From: JBFMHD01 sp040752395 [NCBI: Candidatus Hydrogenedentota bacterium]
GTDB taxonomy: Bacteria; JBFMHD01
Length of the DNA stretch: 16,295 nucleotides
Assembly (NCBI GenBank): GCA_040752395.1
Contig: JBFMHD010000042.1
Location: 1 to 16,295, forward strand
Direction: 5' to 3'
Position 1 is the first letter of the stretch. Each line of letters starts with the position of its first letter. Below are positions 7,237-14,472 of this stretch, piece by piece. A program made the translations under genes and the position numbers. The notes under the pieces were generated by a model. It saw only the letters and a program-made list of their open reading frames with translations. It was not told where the DNA came from and did not search any database.

Positions 7237-8142
7237 ATGGAACAATTTATCGAAAAAGCCGAGGTATTGGTCGAAGCATTGCCCTATATTACCAGGTTTA
7301 AAGGTAATATCGTTATTATTAAGTATGGCGGCAGCGCAATGCTTGATGATAAACTTAAAGAAAGCGTTATAAAAGATATCGTGTTATTAGAAGCAGTCGG
7401 CATACAACCTGTTATTGTTCATGGTGGCGGCTCCGAAATAAATATACTTGCTGAGAAACTCGGGATTAAAAGCCAGTTTGTTCAGGGACTGCGAATAACA
7501 GACGAACAGACAGTTGAGATTGTTGAGATGGTATTAGTTGGAAAAGTTAACAGGATGATAGTTGGTATGATAAATGAGTTTGGAGGTAAGGCAGTAGGTA
7601 TATCAGGAAAAGATGCAGGCCTTATCACTGCTAAAAAGAAACCACCAGTTACTGTGGTCGATGAAAGCGGAATTGAAAAGACTGTTGATTTAGGTCTTGT
7701 TGGTGGTATAGAAGATGTTAATCCACAGATCATTTTAACATTAGTAAAAGAAGGTTATATCCCTGTGATCGCACCTACCGCAGCATCCAGGGATGGCACC
7801 ACATATAATATTAACGCTGACACTGTTGCTGGCTCTATAGCAAGAAATATAAAAGCTAATAAACTTATCATTTTAAGCGACCAGAGAGGGATATTAAGAG
7901 AAATGAATAATGAGGATAGTTTAATACCGCGTATAGAAATCGGAGAGATAGATGAGCTGGTAAAGACCGGGATAATCGATGGCGGTGGTATCCCGAAAAT
8001 TTATGCGTGTAAAAACGCTTTGATGTATGGTGTTAAGGAAGTACATATAATTGATGGCCGACTCAAACACTCACTACTGCTTGAAATATTTACGAATCAG
8101 GGCATAGGAACTATGATTTATAAAAAAGAAGAGTCGTCATGA
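7237..8142 (+). CDS. argB: Acetylglutamate kinase
   Basis: ArgB phosphorylates N-acetyl-L-glutamate with ATP, the second step of arginine biosynthesis, in the cytoplasm. The 301-residue protein has the family's motifs in order: IIKYGGSAM with the phosphate-binding Lys29, VHGGG (61-65), GLRIT with Arg86, GKDAGLI, SRDGTTYNINAD with Asp195, and IPK with Lys254. The extended N-terminal helix (residues 1-20, IEKAEVLVEALPYI) is the element that supports hexamer formation and arginine feedback inhibition in sensitive kinases, so feedback control is likely. Slight departures are HGGGSE (usually HGGGPE), LSDQRG (usually LTDVPG) and GGGIPK (usually GGMIPK). It starts the arginine run and is separated from argD by 353 bases of repeats. 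Confidence 0.95.
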   Translation: MEQFIEKAEVLVEALPYITRFKGNIVIIKYGGSAMLDDKLKESVIKDIVLLEAVGIQPVIVHGGGSEINILAEKLGIKSQFVQGLRITDEQTVEIVEMVLVGKVNRMIVGMINEFGGKAVGISGKDAGLITAKKKPPVTVVDESGIEKTVDLGLVGGIEDVNPQIILTLVKEGYIPVIAPTAASRDGTTYNINADTVAGSIARNIKANKLIILSDQRGILREMNNEDSLIPRIEIGEIDELVKTGIIDGGGIPKIYACKNALMYGVKEVHIIDGRLKHSLLLEIFTNQGIGTMIYKKEESS

Positions 8143-8198
8143 GCGCGTTTGCGCTCTACACTATTGCGTTCTTGCGTTATTGCGTTTTTGCGTTCTAA
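8139..8198 (+). repeat. Octad repeat copy 2
   Basis: CATGAGCG overlaps the argB stop. TTTGCG and CTCTACACT follow, then four 8-base words at 8163-8194. All four contain TTGCGTT, and their first letters run A, C, A, T. The related copies are at 6211-6281 (minus strand) and 1-43. A 19-codon reading frame starting at 8139 runs through it, but the frame is not kept in the 6211-6281 copy, so it is probably not coding. Confidence 0.85.
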
Positions 8199-8255
8199 AT
8201 TCTGGTTGCTGACCCCAGATTTCCGCATTTTGTATTTTGAATTTTTTAAAGGATG

Positions 8256-8320
8256 TTGGCTTCAGGCTTTTGGCTTTTGGCTCCAGCCGGCTGTAGTCCG
8301 TAGCCTGTAGCCTGTAGCCC
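8256..8320 (+). repeat. Two adjacent four-unit heptad arrays
   Basis: Positions 8256-8283 are four 7-base words: TTGGCTT, CAGGCTT, TTGGCTT, TTGGCTC. After nine bases, 8293-8320 are four more of a different word: GTAGTCC, GTAGCCT, GTAGCCT, GTAGCCC. Both arrays are exactly 28 bases long. They sit in the argB-argD gap and contain no gene. Confidence 0.8.
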
Positions 8321-8344
8321 GTCCTGATACCTCTCACTTCTTCC

Positions 8345-8492
8345 GTTATCTTGCTTCTTGCTTCTTGCTTCTTTCGTTATCTTTCTTTTTTGTTATCTTG
8401 CCTCTTGCTTCTTTCGTTATCTTTCTTTTCCGTTATCTTGCTTCTTGCTTCTACTTGATATTATTAGAGTTAGAATGTTTTTCAGAGGAGAT
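8345..8492 (+). repeat. Compound CT-rich tandem plus repeat R copy 2
   Basis: A unit beginning GTTATCTTGC repeats at 8345, 8392 and 8432, with lengths 47, 40 and partial. The lengths differ by exactly one 7-base word. Each unit contains CTTGCTT or CTTGCCT heptads and, in the first two, CTTTCGTTATCTTTC. From 8451 it passes into the same 42-base block found at 89-131, ending GTTTTTCAGAGGAGA, which supplies the argD Shine-Dalgarno. The long open frame running through this tract (8358-8495) is a low-complexity translation, not protein. Confidence 0.75.
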
Positions 8493-8495
8493 GAT

Positions 8496-9644
8496 ATGAC
8501 TGACTACGTAATGAACACCTACTCAAGATTTGATATACATTTTACTAAAGGTGACGGCGTTTATATTTATGATTCCAATGAAAAACGATATTTAGATTTA
8601 CTTTCAGGCATAGCAGTCTGCTCACTTGGTCATTGTCATCCTGAACTGGTTGAGACCCTCTATAACCAATCAAAACAATTATGGCACACCTCGAATTTAT
8701 TTAAAATAGAACTCCAGGAAAGACTTGCAAAAAAGCTGTGTGAGATTTCTGGTATGAGCGCTGCTTTTTTCTGTAATAGCGGTGCAGAGGCAAATGAAGC
8801 AGGATTGAAACTTATAAGGTATTACAATAATACAAATGCTACAGGCAGAAACGAGATAATATGTATGTATAATTCTTTTCATGGAAGAACGCTTGCAACC
8901 CTAAGTGCTACCGGACAGACAAAATATCAGAAAGGATTTGAACCAGCTGTACCTGGATTTAAATTCATTGAGTATAATAATTCTTATGAATTATTGAATC
9001 ATATAACTAACAAAACCACAGCAATTATGCTTGAACTGATACAGGGCGAAGGAGGCATAATCCCGGCAACTAAAGATTTTGTTGATACAATAAAAACTAT
9101 AAAGGAAAAAAATAAAGAGATTTTCATTATTGTTGATGAGGTGCAGACAGGTGGTGGAAGATTAGGGGAATGGTTTGCCTTTCAGCATTTTGGGTTATCA
9201 CCAGATATTGTAACTCTGGCCAAGGGGATAGCTGGAGGATTTCCTATTGGGGTGATGCTTGTTTCTGAAAGATATAAAGACATACTCAAACCCGGAACAC
9301 ACGCCTCTACATTTGGCGGAAACTTTTTAGCCTGTGCTTGTGCATTAAAAGTTATAGAGATTATTGAAAGAGATAATTTATTGATGAATGTAAAGACCGT
9401 TGGAGAATATCTAAAAAATGAGCTGATAAAACTTTTTGAAAAAGAAGAGGTTCGTGGAATGGGTTTGATGTTAGGTATCGAAGGCGAGTTCGACGCACGA
9501 AAAATAACGAATGAGTCATTAAAAAACGGACTCATAGTAGGCGTTTCAGGTGAAAAGATACTGCGATTCTTACCCCCATTTATTGTTAAAAAAAATAACA
9601 TCGATGAGGCTCTTTTAATATTAAAGAAGGTGAGGTGTGTCTGA
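8496..9644 (+). CDS. argD: Acetylornithine aminotransferase
   Basis: ArgD is a PLP-dependent class-III aminotransferase converting N-acetylglutamate-5-semialdehyde to N-acetylornithine with glutamate; such enzymes often also serve lysine synthesis. The 382-residue protein has the NSGAEANE phosphate-binding region (94-101), SFHGRTLATLSATG, the Asp214-containing IIVDEVQTG and the PLP lysine Lys243 in LAKGIAGGFPIG, then HASTFGGN. I chose the ATG at 8496 because AGAGGAG lies five bases upstream and the protein then begins as family members do. The frame stays open to 8358, but that extension translates the CT-rich repeat. Notably, the Shine-Dalgarno belongs to a dispersed repeat that also occurs at 89-131. 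The stop overlaps argF by one base. Confidence 0.95.
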   Translation: MTDYVMNTYSRFDIHFTKGDGVYIYDSNEKRYLDLLSGIAVCSLGHCHPELVETLYNQSKQLWHTSNLFKIELQERLAKKLCEISGMSAAFFCNSGAEANEAGLKLIRYYNNTNATGRNEIICMYNSFHGRTLATLSATGQTKYQKGFEPAVPGFKFIEYNNSYELLNHITNKTTAIMLELIQGEGGIIPATKDFVDTIKTIKEKNKEIFIIVDEVQTGGGRLGEWFAFQHFGLSPDIVTLAKGIAGGFPIGVMLVSERYKDILKPGTHASTFGGNFLACACALKVIEIIERDNLLMNVKTVGEYLKNELIKLFEKEEVRGMGLMLGIEGEFDARKITNESLKNGLIVGVSGEKILRFLPPFIVKKNNIDEALLILKKVRCV

Positions 9645-10561
9645 TGAATAATTTAAAAGGTAGAAAGTTTTTATCAGCGTTTGATTTTATAAGGGAAGAG
9701 ATACTTAAACTTTTCAAAGATACTGATTTATTAAAAAACGGCCCAAAGAAAAAACTATTAAAAGATAAAAAAATTGCTGTGCTTTTTATGAAACCATCAA
9801 TAAGAACAAGAGTATCATTTGAGGTAGGGATGTACGAGTTAGGTGGAACCGCTTTGATCCTCGGTCCTGATGAGGTGGGGATGGGTAAACGTGAGGCACC
9901 TAAAGATGTGGCACGTGTTTTATCAAGAATGGTTGATTGTATCGTCGCACGAGTATTCTCTCATAATATTATCGAAGAGCTCGCAGAGTACGCAGATGTT
10001 CCTGTAATAAATGGATTAAGCGACCACGAACATCCCTGCCAGGCATATTCTGATATATTCACTATAAAAGAAGTCTTTCAAACACTTGAAAATATAAAGA
10101 TTGTATTTATAGGCGATGGCAACAATGTGGCAAGATCGCTCCTGTATACCTGCAGTATTATGGGTATTGAATTCATTTTAATTTCACCTAAAAATTATTC
10201 GTTGACAGAAGAAGATTTATTAAAAGCTAATAAAAACAAGTTTAAAATAAAATATCGCGTTTATAATAAAATTGAGAAAGAATTAATCAAAGATGCTGAT
10301 TGTATATACACAGACGTATGGGCAAGTATGGGAAAAGAAGCTGAGAAAGAAGAACGATTAAGAATTTTCAGTAAATTTCAGGTTAATGAAAGAATTATGA
10401 ACTGGACTAAAGCAGAAACGATATTTATGCATTGTCTGCCTGCACATCGGTCCGAAGAAGTTACTGATGAGGTTATAGAATCAATAAAATCAAAGGTTTT
10501 TCTGCAATCGGAAAACAGATTACATTTTCAAAAAGCTCTGCTATGGAATATCATAAAGTGA
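9644..10561 (+). CDS. argF: Ornithine carbamoyltransferase
   Basis: ArgF transfers the carbamoyl group of carbamoyl phosphate to ornithine, giving citrulline. The 305-residue protein has the carbamoyl-phosphate motif SIRTRVSFE (52-60; usually STRTR, so the Thr is replaced by Ile), HPCQAYSDI (130-138), GDGNNVARS, the ornithine loop DVWASMG (224-230) and the catalytic HCLPAHR (263-269). Retention of the SMG loop distinguishes it from aspartate carbamoyltransferase. The ATG at 9644 shares its A with the argD stop in a TGATG junction, and AAGG and GAGG lie 8-15 bases upstream. A GTG nine bases earlier is possible but less likely. It is translationally coupled to argD and to the following gene. 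Confidence 0.95.
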   Translation: MNNLKGRKFLSAFDFIREEILKLFKDTDLLKNGPKKKLLKDKKIAVLFMKPSIRTRVSFEVGMYELGGTALILGPDEVGMGKREAPKDVARVLSRMVDCIVARVFSHNIIEELAEYADVPVINGLSDHEHPCQAYSDIFTIKEVFQTLENIKIVFIGDGNNVARSLLYTCSIMGIEFILISPKNYSLTEEDLLKANKNKFKIKYRVYNKIEKELIKDADCIYTDVWASMGKEAEKEERLRIFSKFQVNERIMNWTKAETIFMHCLPAHRSEEVTDEVIESIKSKVFLQSENRLHFQKALLWNIIK

Positions 10562-11367
10562 AAAAAGAAATTTTAACAATATTATTAGACTCTCTGTCAA
10601 TATTCTCTACGTTTACTTGCACCACCACCACCTTGCTTTTATTAATAGCTCCACAAAAAGGGATCGCTATAGCACCATTAAAAACAGAAGAAGCATATAC
10701 AATACCGTATAGTTATACCTGTGAGATGATATCAAGGTTTGAATCGACAAAGATTGGAGGCAATAGAATTGAGACATTAAGTGCTACGATAGTCCCTACA
10801 TTCTCGCTGCGGGATAATATGAATCTAATCTTTTATCTTCCATTAGAACATTCAAAAATAAAACATACAAGTAGTTCGAACAGCGGTCTCGGTGATATTG
10901 ACGTAAACTTTAAATATCTTATAGCAAAAGAAAGCATTGACAGACCAGCTGTCTCGCTAAATCTCGATATAAAATTCGGGATTGCTAGCAAGGATGAGTC
11001 ACCGGCTCGCGGTACTGAAAATGAGGATTTCTCGCTATATCTCGCTTTAAGTAAGAAAATAAAAGAAAAAATTGAGGTAGATTTTAATGCCGGATATACA
11101 AAAGTTGGGGCAGATTATCTTGATAATGTGATATTTTATAGCGGCTCTCTCACCAACCCTATTAATGAATATAATTTCTATATGATAGAGTTATGTGGTA
11201 ATACAAATACTATGCCAGATAAGAACGATGAACCGATATCAGCTTTTTTCGGTTTCAAACATATAACCTACAGAAATGTAGAATTGAGTATCGGTACCAG
11301 TGTGGGGTTGACTAATACCGCACCTGATTATGAGATTGTATTAGGAGCTTATTATGAGTTTTATTAA
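10558..11367 (+). CDS. Putative outer-membrane beta-barrel protein
   Basis: The protein (269 residues from the GTG at 10558) begins with Lys-Lys and a long hydrophobic segment ending GIAIA, a plausible signal peptide with cleavage near residue 40. The mature part is rich in alternating polar and hydrophobic strands, for example around SATIVPTFSLRDNMNLIFYLPLEH, split here by turns, and SVGLTN. It ends in Tyr-Glu-Phe-Tyr, the aromatic C-terminus expected by the outer-membrane barrel assembly machinery. The general look is that of the 'transporter'/phenol MetA-pathway type barrels, but I cannot confirm the family. The GTG gives a GTGA overlap with the argF stop; an ATG at 10543 is in frame and would add five residues. 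Coupling to argF suggests co-transcription, not necessarily a shared pathway. Confidence 0.7.
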   Translation: MKKEILTILLDSLSIFSTFTCTTTTLLLLIAPQKGIAIAPLKTEEAYTIPYSYTCEMISRFESTKIGGNRIETLSATIVPTFSLRDNMNLIFYLPLEHSKIKHTSSSNSGLGDIDVNFKYLIAKESIDRPAVSLNLDIKFGIASKDESPARGTENEDFSLYLALSKKIKEKIEVDFNAGYTKVGADYLDNVIFYSGSLTNPINEYNFYMIELCGNTNTMPDKNDEPISAFFGFKHITYRNVELSIGTSVGLTNTAPDYEIVLGAYYEFY

Positions 11368-11626
11368 TTTTTTCAAAAGTATTTTTAAATCTTCTCCTGA
11401 AATCTTAGAGTATAAGATTAAATGTAAAAAATGTGGGGAGATCGTTAGAGTTAGAGTATTTCCTGAACGGGATTTAAACCCTACTTATGAAGATAGCAGA
11501 GCCTCCTATATATTAAACAAAGAAGTAATGGATTCCAAATGCTTCCAGATAATGGTATTGCGTGTAGAGTTCGATTCTTCAAGGATGGAGCTTGCAAGGG
11601 AAATTACAAACGGCGAATTTGTATAA
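11354..11626 (+). CDS. Small conserved protein with a CxxC knuckle
   Basis: This 90-residue protein has an amphipathic N-terminus (SFINFFKSIF), then YKIKCKKCGE with Cys24 and Cys27, a strand VRVRVF, acidic SRASYILNKEVM, and KCFQ with Cys63 followed by strands and ITNGEFV. One CxxC plus a single later Cys is less than a full zinc ribbon, so metal binding would need a dimer or another ligand. I recall similar small proteins in other bacterial phyla sharing the CGE, CFQ and GGEF-like end, but no function is known to me. AGGAG lies six bases upstream of the ATG, inside the preceding gene, which it overlaps by 14 bases. It is the last gene of the arginine run. Confidence 0.7.
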   Translation: MSFINFFKSIFKSSPEILEYKIKCKKCGEIVRVRVFPERDLNPTYEDSRASYILNKEVMDSKCFQIMVLRVEFDSSRMELAREITNGEFV

Positions 11627-11630
11627 AGGA

Positions 11631-11673
11631 TTTGTCAAAATTCTTGACAAAACGTAATATTTACACTTATAAA
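11631..11673 (+). promoter_or_regulatory. tRNA operon promoter with dyad over the -35
   Basis: TTGACA (11644-11649) and TTATAA (11667-11672) are 17 bases apart (TATAAA at 11668 with 18), about 90 bases upstream of tRNA-Lys. The -35 is the right arm of a perfect eight-base inverted repeat: TTTGTCAA (11631-11638), five bases, TTGACAAA (11644-11651). The dyad could be an operator, or a weak hairpin ending the upstream operon. Confidence 0.6.
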
Positions 11674-11686
11674 AGCGAATTTTAAT

Positions 11687-11709
11687 GTCTCGAGGTTTGC
11701 CTCTGGGAC
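11687..11709 (+). other. Hairpin in the tRNA transcript leader
   Basis: GTCTC-GAGG pairs with CCTC-GGGAC around a TTTG loop, with one bulged T and one G.U pair. It falls just downstream of the predicted start of the tRNA transcript. It may be a processing or stabilising structure of the pre-tRNA leader. Confidence 0.4.
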
Positions 11710-11760
11710 GAAATCGAAGTAGAACTTTTACTATTATTTAAAATTCAACTTTTATAATTC

Positions 11761-11833
11761 GGGTGTTTAGCTCAGTCGGCAGAGCATCGGCCTTTTAAGC
11801 CGAGGGCCACAGGTTCGAATCCTGTAACACCCA
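11761..11833 (+). tRNA. tRNA-Lys (anticodon UUU)
   Basis: A full cloverleaf is visible. The acceptor stem is GGGTGTT with AACACCC, the D arm GCTC...GAGC, and the anticodon stem TCGGC/GCCGA with loop CTTTTAA giving anticodon UUU. The T arm is ACAGG-TTCGAAT-CCTGT and the discriminator is A. CCA is not encoded, since ATG follows the acceptor, so it must be added after transcription. The gene is one base away from tRNA-Glu and shares its promoter. Confidence 0.97.
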
Positions 11834-11834
11834 T

Positions 11835-11912
11835 GTCCCCGTCGTCTAGTCTGGCCCAGGACACCGGGCTTTCAATCCGGCAACACGAGTTCGAATCTCG
11901 TCGGGGACGCCA
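11835..11912 (+). tRNA. tRNA-Glu (anticodon UUC), CCA encoded
   Basis: The acceptor stem GTCCCCG pairs with CGGGGAC. The anticodon stem CCGGG/TCCGG carries loop CTTTCAA, giving anticodon UUC. The T arm is ACGAG-TTCGAAT-CTCGT and the discriminator is G, as usual for Glu. CCA is encoded at 11910-11912, unlike the neighbouring tRNA-Lys. A frame read backwards through this gene gives the well-known artefact peptide DEIRTRVAGLK, not a protein. Confidence 0.97.
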
Positions 11913-11930
11913 TTGTATACATCGCAAACT

Positions 11931-11960
11931 CCCGGCGTAGCCACCCCGATATTTTTTTTA
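11931..11960 (+). terminator. Possible tRNA operon terminator
   Basis: A short GGC-GTA-GCC stem (11934-11942) is followed after a few bases by eight T residues (11952-11959), about 20 bases beyond the tRNA-Glu CCA. The position is right but the stem is only three base pairs, so confidence is low. Confidence 0.3.
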
Positions 11961-12141
11961 GATATTTTTCTGCCACTTTTTTCGCCAAAATCGCCGAACA
12001 CAATGGGCTGCCCTCCGTGGCAGTTCTTCGTCTTACCCGACTCGCACAAAGCGAGCCGATGCCAGGAACTTTCTCTCTGAACTTCGCTTAAACAAATGCT
12101 TTCAGCGGCAAAAGTTGTTTCCTTGTCGCCGCTGTTTTCAC

Positions 12142-12300
12142 CGTTCTCTCCTGCATTTTATCTCTGGTCCTCTCACTTGTCAGCTCCCGCTCAAACTGTG
12201 CAAAGGTCAGCATGATATTTCACAGCAACCGCCCGGCCGGGGTCAAGGTATCAAACCGCTCGGTTATCTAAATGAAATCGACCTTGCTATTGAACTGGAT
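12142..12300 (-). pseudogene. Serine recombinase fragment (resolvase/large serine integrase type)
   Basis: One minus-strand frame reads KVDFI-stop-ITERFDT, then TPAGRLL-stop-NIM, then LTFAQFERELTSERTRDKM (12285 to 12154). This is the end of the catalytic domain and the start of the long E-helix of serine recombinases, normally FISITERFDTSTPAGRLMLNIM split by no stops. The internal stops are TAG at 12270-12268 and TGA at 12222-12220. Homology ends after MQER near 12145, where family members continue into KKGLWNGG; the frame then runs through unrelated codons to a TAA at 12090-12088. The N-terminal catalytic serine region and the DNA-binding C-terminus are absent. It is a decayed fragment that cannot encode a working enzyme. 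Confidence 0.75.
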
Positions 12301-12322
12301 TACTTGAATAAAAATAATACTT

Positions 12323-14449
12323 TTAAAAGAGAGCTGCTAAAGAGATAGTAACAACTTTGTTAAATGATTCTTCTGGTTTTATAATAAAATCAAAAACAAG
12401 GATAAATGAAGTGCCCTGATACGTAACTTCAAAACCGGATTCTGACCTCGATACAGTCTCAATCGGGAACCGCCACAAAAATACAGGCGTATCTGTATTA
12501 ATTGATATATTGTATTTTTCAATTTCATCTATTATATTAAGATTCGTTACATTAGGTGTTTCAGATAGAGCGCCGAAATACCAATCCATTGGAGAGGTCT
12601 TTCCCTCAACCTGAATGTATCGTTTTTCAGCCTTTGATAGATCGAGCCCGAAATTCAGTTCTATAGCCATTCTCAAAGCAAGCGGTAAATCTGATATATT
12701 TTTTATAGAATAAAACACCTCAAGTTTATTAATGTCTATAAATAGTTTATATGTCTTTTTCAGGTTTATTTTTTTTCTGAAAGTACCAGCCCAGACATAA
12801 GAATCTCTATTCAGGGTTAACACAGTTGCATCTGTTTCTTTATTTAAATATTCTAAATTATATGGTTCCTCTACAAATGAACCTCTCTCGGCAAATTTAC
12901 ATCTATACATCTCATCAAGTTGTGTTCTATGCGAGATAAAATGGTCAACAAAGGATGTTTTTGTATACCAGTCATAAACAATCTTCTCATAGAGTGATTT
13001 ATCCATATTAAACTGAGCAAGATGTATGCTTTGATGTTTTATTTCAGTGGAGCCTGATTCTACGATTTCTTCTATTGGTGGATGGTATGCTTCTGGTCTG
13101 CGCGTTATACAATTAAGTAAATTCATTGAAACAGGTTTAAAATCCATCTCATAAATAGAACCGCCGAATCTTGGGGAGATATACAGATTTATGTCTTTAT
13201 TCATAATTTTCACTTCTGGATGACCATCTATATTAAAGTCTTTTTTTATAAAGGTTAAATCAGATTCACCAAGATAGTTTTCAGCTTTTATAAGATGCGA
13301 ATAGACTGCTTTTCTTAAAAAATTAAGATATAATCCACCAAATACCCCATGCCAGTATGCACAACTACATTGACCTTTATATAACTCTATTTTAGCTTTT
13401 TCTTTTATTCCCAGGTCTTTTATAAATTTTACCCGTTCCGAGACCTCAATCATTTTTTTATGCATCCTGTCGGCTTCTCTATACTTTACAAGAAAATTTC
13501 TAAAAAAGCCGCCTCTTATAAAACCAGAATACTTCTCTTCTTCACCACGAGAAACTATCTCCTGCATAATCTCCCTGAATCTCAATTGGGTATCTATAGG
13601 TAAAGCCCACTCCATCAACTCAGCATAACTCGCATTGGGAATGTATATGCGCTGAAGAGGATGAAAGCTGTTTAATATTTCGGAAAAAGTTGTAACATTA
13701 AGCCAGACTGAATTTTCACTCAAAGCTTTGAAAAAATTTTCAAGCCATTTTTCTTCATAAATATATCTATAGCTGCCTGGCCAGAACCCAAACTTTTCGC
13801 CATCATCACCAAAAACAATGACTCTATCAGCTTCATCTGTCGCAAGACTCCGTAAATAATCAATACATTCTCTAACTGATTTATAAGGAATCATATATCT
13901 TATTTTTTTCGAGATATGAAAAAGCGATAGGAGATCACCATGTTCCTCAGTAACAAAATAACCCATTAAATCCTCTTCATTCAATCCCGCAATTAAAAAA
14001 TGACCTGTATCAAGCGGTACATAGCGTAAAGCTGATTCGGAGATAGGCTTTACAAGATACGGGTCCCATACCCTTTCAGGAACCCACATACCATCTGCTT
14101 TATATCCGAATTTATTATTAAGATAATCATTCATCATAGCAACCTGTCCAAATATATCACGTTCAGGTATTAAAGTAAGTATGGGCTCATAATAAGCACC
14201 TGATAATAACTCTATTCTATTTTCTGCTATTAGATTCTTTAAATCCTCCAAATATTCAGGATGATATCTTTCATAAAAATCGTATAATACACCTGAATTG
14301 TGAATACATATTTTAATATTTTTAAATCGTTTCACAGTATCCAGAAAAGGTTTGTAAGCTTTTTTGTAAGCAGATTCGATAATATCGTGAAAATTACCTG
14401 CTGGTTGATGATTATGTACACAGAGAATAAAATTTATCTTTGCCGGCAT
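12323..14449 (-). CDS. GH57 4-alpha-glucanotransferase / alpha-amylase
   Basis: This 708-residue cytoplasmic enzyme of glycoside hydrolase family 57 lacks a signal peptide and is slightly longer than the Thermococcus litoralis 4-alpha-glucanotransferase (about 660). Family motifs run in order: HNHQP (12-16), GAYYEPI (84-90), MWVPERVWDP with probable nucleophile Glu125, FGDDGEKFGFWP with probable acid/base Asp216, and CAYWHGVFGGLYL with LRKAVYSHLI. The helical DUF1925 segment and the beta-sandwich DUF1926 segment fill the rest, ending in a strand-rich C-terminus. It should transfer or hydrolyse alpha-1,4-glucans such as glycogen; sequence alone does not separate transferase from amylase. AAGGA is seven bases upstream of the ATG, and a promoter lies at 14473-14499. 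The gene stands alone. Confidence 0.9.
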   Translation of the reverse strand: MPAKINFILCVHNHQPAGNFHDIIESAYKKAYKPFLDTVKRFKNIKICIHNSGVLYDFYERYHPEYLEDLKNLIAENRIELLSGAYYEPILTLIPERDIFGQVAMMNDYLNNKFGYKADGMWVPERVWDPYLVKPISESALRYVPLDTGHFLIAGLNEEDLMGYFVTEEHGDLLSLFHISKKIRYMIPYKSVRECIDYLRSLATDEADRVIVFGDDGEKFGFWPGSYRYIYEEKWLENFFKALSENSVWLNVTTFSEILNSFHPLQRIYIPNASYAELMEWALPIDTQLRFREIMQEIVSRGEEEKYSGFIRGGFFRNFLVKYREADRMHKKMIEVSERVKFIKDLGIKEKAKIELYKGQCSCAYWHGVFGGLYLNFLRKAVYSHLIKAENYLGESDLTFIKKDFNIDGHPEVKIMNKDINLYISPRFGGSIYEMDFKPVSMNLLNCITRRPEAYHPPIEEIVESGSTEIKHQSIHLAQFNMDKSLYEKIVYDWYTKTSFVDHFISHRTQLDEMYRCKFAERGSFVEEPYNLEYLNKETDATVLTLNRDSYVWAGTFRKKINLKKTYKLFIDINKLEVFYSIKNISDLPLALRMAIELNFGLDLSKAEKRYIQVEGKTSPMDWYFGALSETPNVTNLNIIDEIEKYNISINTDTPVFLWRFPIETVSRSESGFEVTYQGTSFILVFDFIIKPEESFNKVVTISLAALF

Positions 14450-14472
14450 TGTATAATCCTTCTTTCTCTAAA

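Larger units (their letters stand above)
11913..12322. other. GC-richer island with hairpins, no intact gene
   Basis: This 410-base stretch is visibly richer in GC than both neighbours, especially 11990-12250. It holds hairpins CTGCC/GGCAG (about 12008-12023) and CTCGC-ACAAA-GCGAG (12041-12055, extendable with one mismatch to 12038-12058). It also holds a recombinase remnant at 12142-12300 on the minus strand. The composition and the position next to tRNA genes suggest an acquired, now degraded segment. Confidence 0.55.

Noticed and set aside
8139-8198. 19-codon ORF overlapping the argB stop by ATGA
   Set aside because: It runs through the octad repeat and its frame is not preserved in the related copy at 6211-6281, so coding selection is unlikely.
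8358-8495. N-terminal extension of argD giving a Leu/Phe/Cys-rich leader
   Set aside because: It is a translation of the CT-rich repeat. The ATG at 8496 has a strong Shine-Dalgarno and matches the family's usual start.
11846-12049. Minus-strand 67-codon frame containing DEIRTRVAGLK
   Set aside because: The C-terminal half is the reverse translation of tRNA-Glu, a well-known annotation artefact; the rest lies in the degraded island.
12115-12348. Plus-strand 77-codon frame
   Set aside because: It is antisense to the recombinase fragment and runs into the GH57 gene; its composition is not protein-like.
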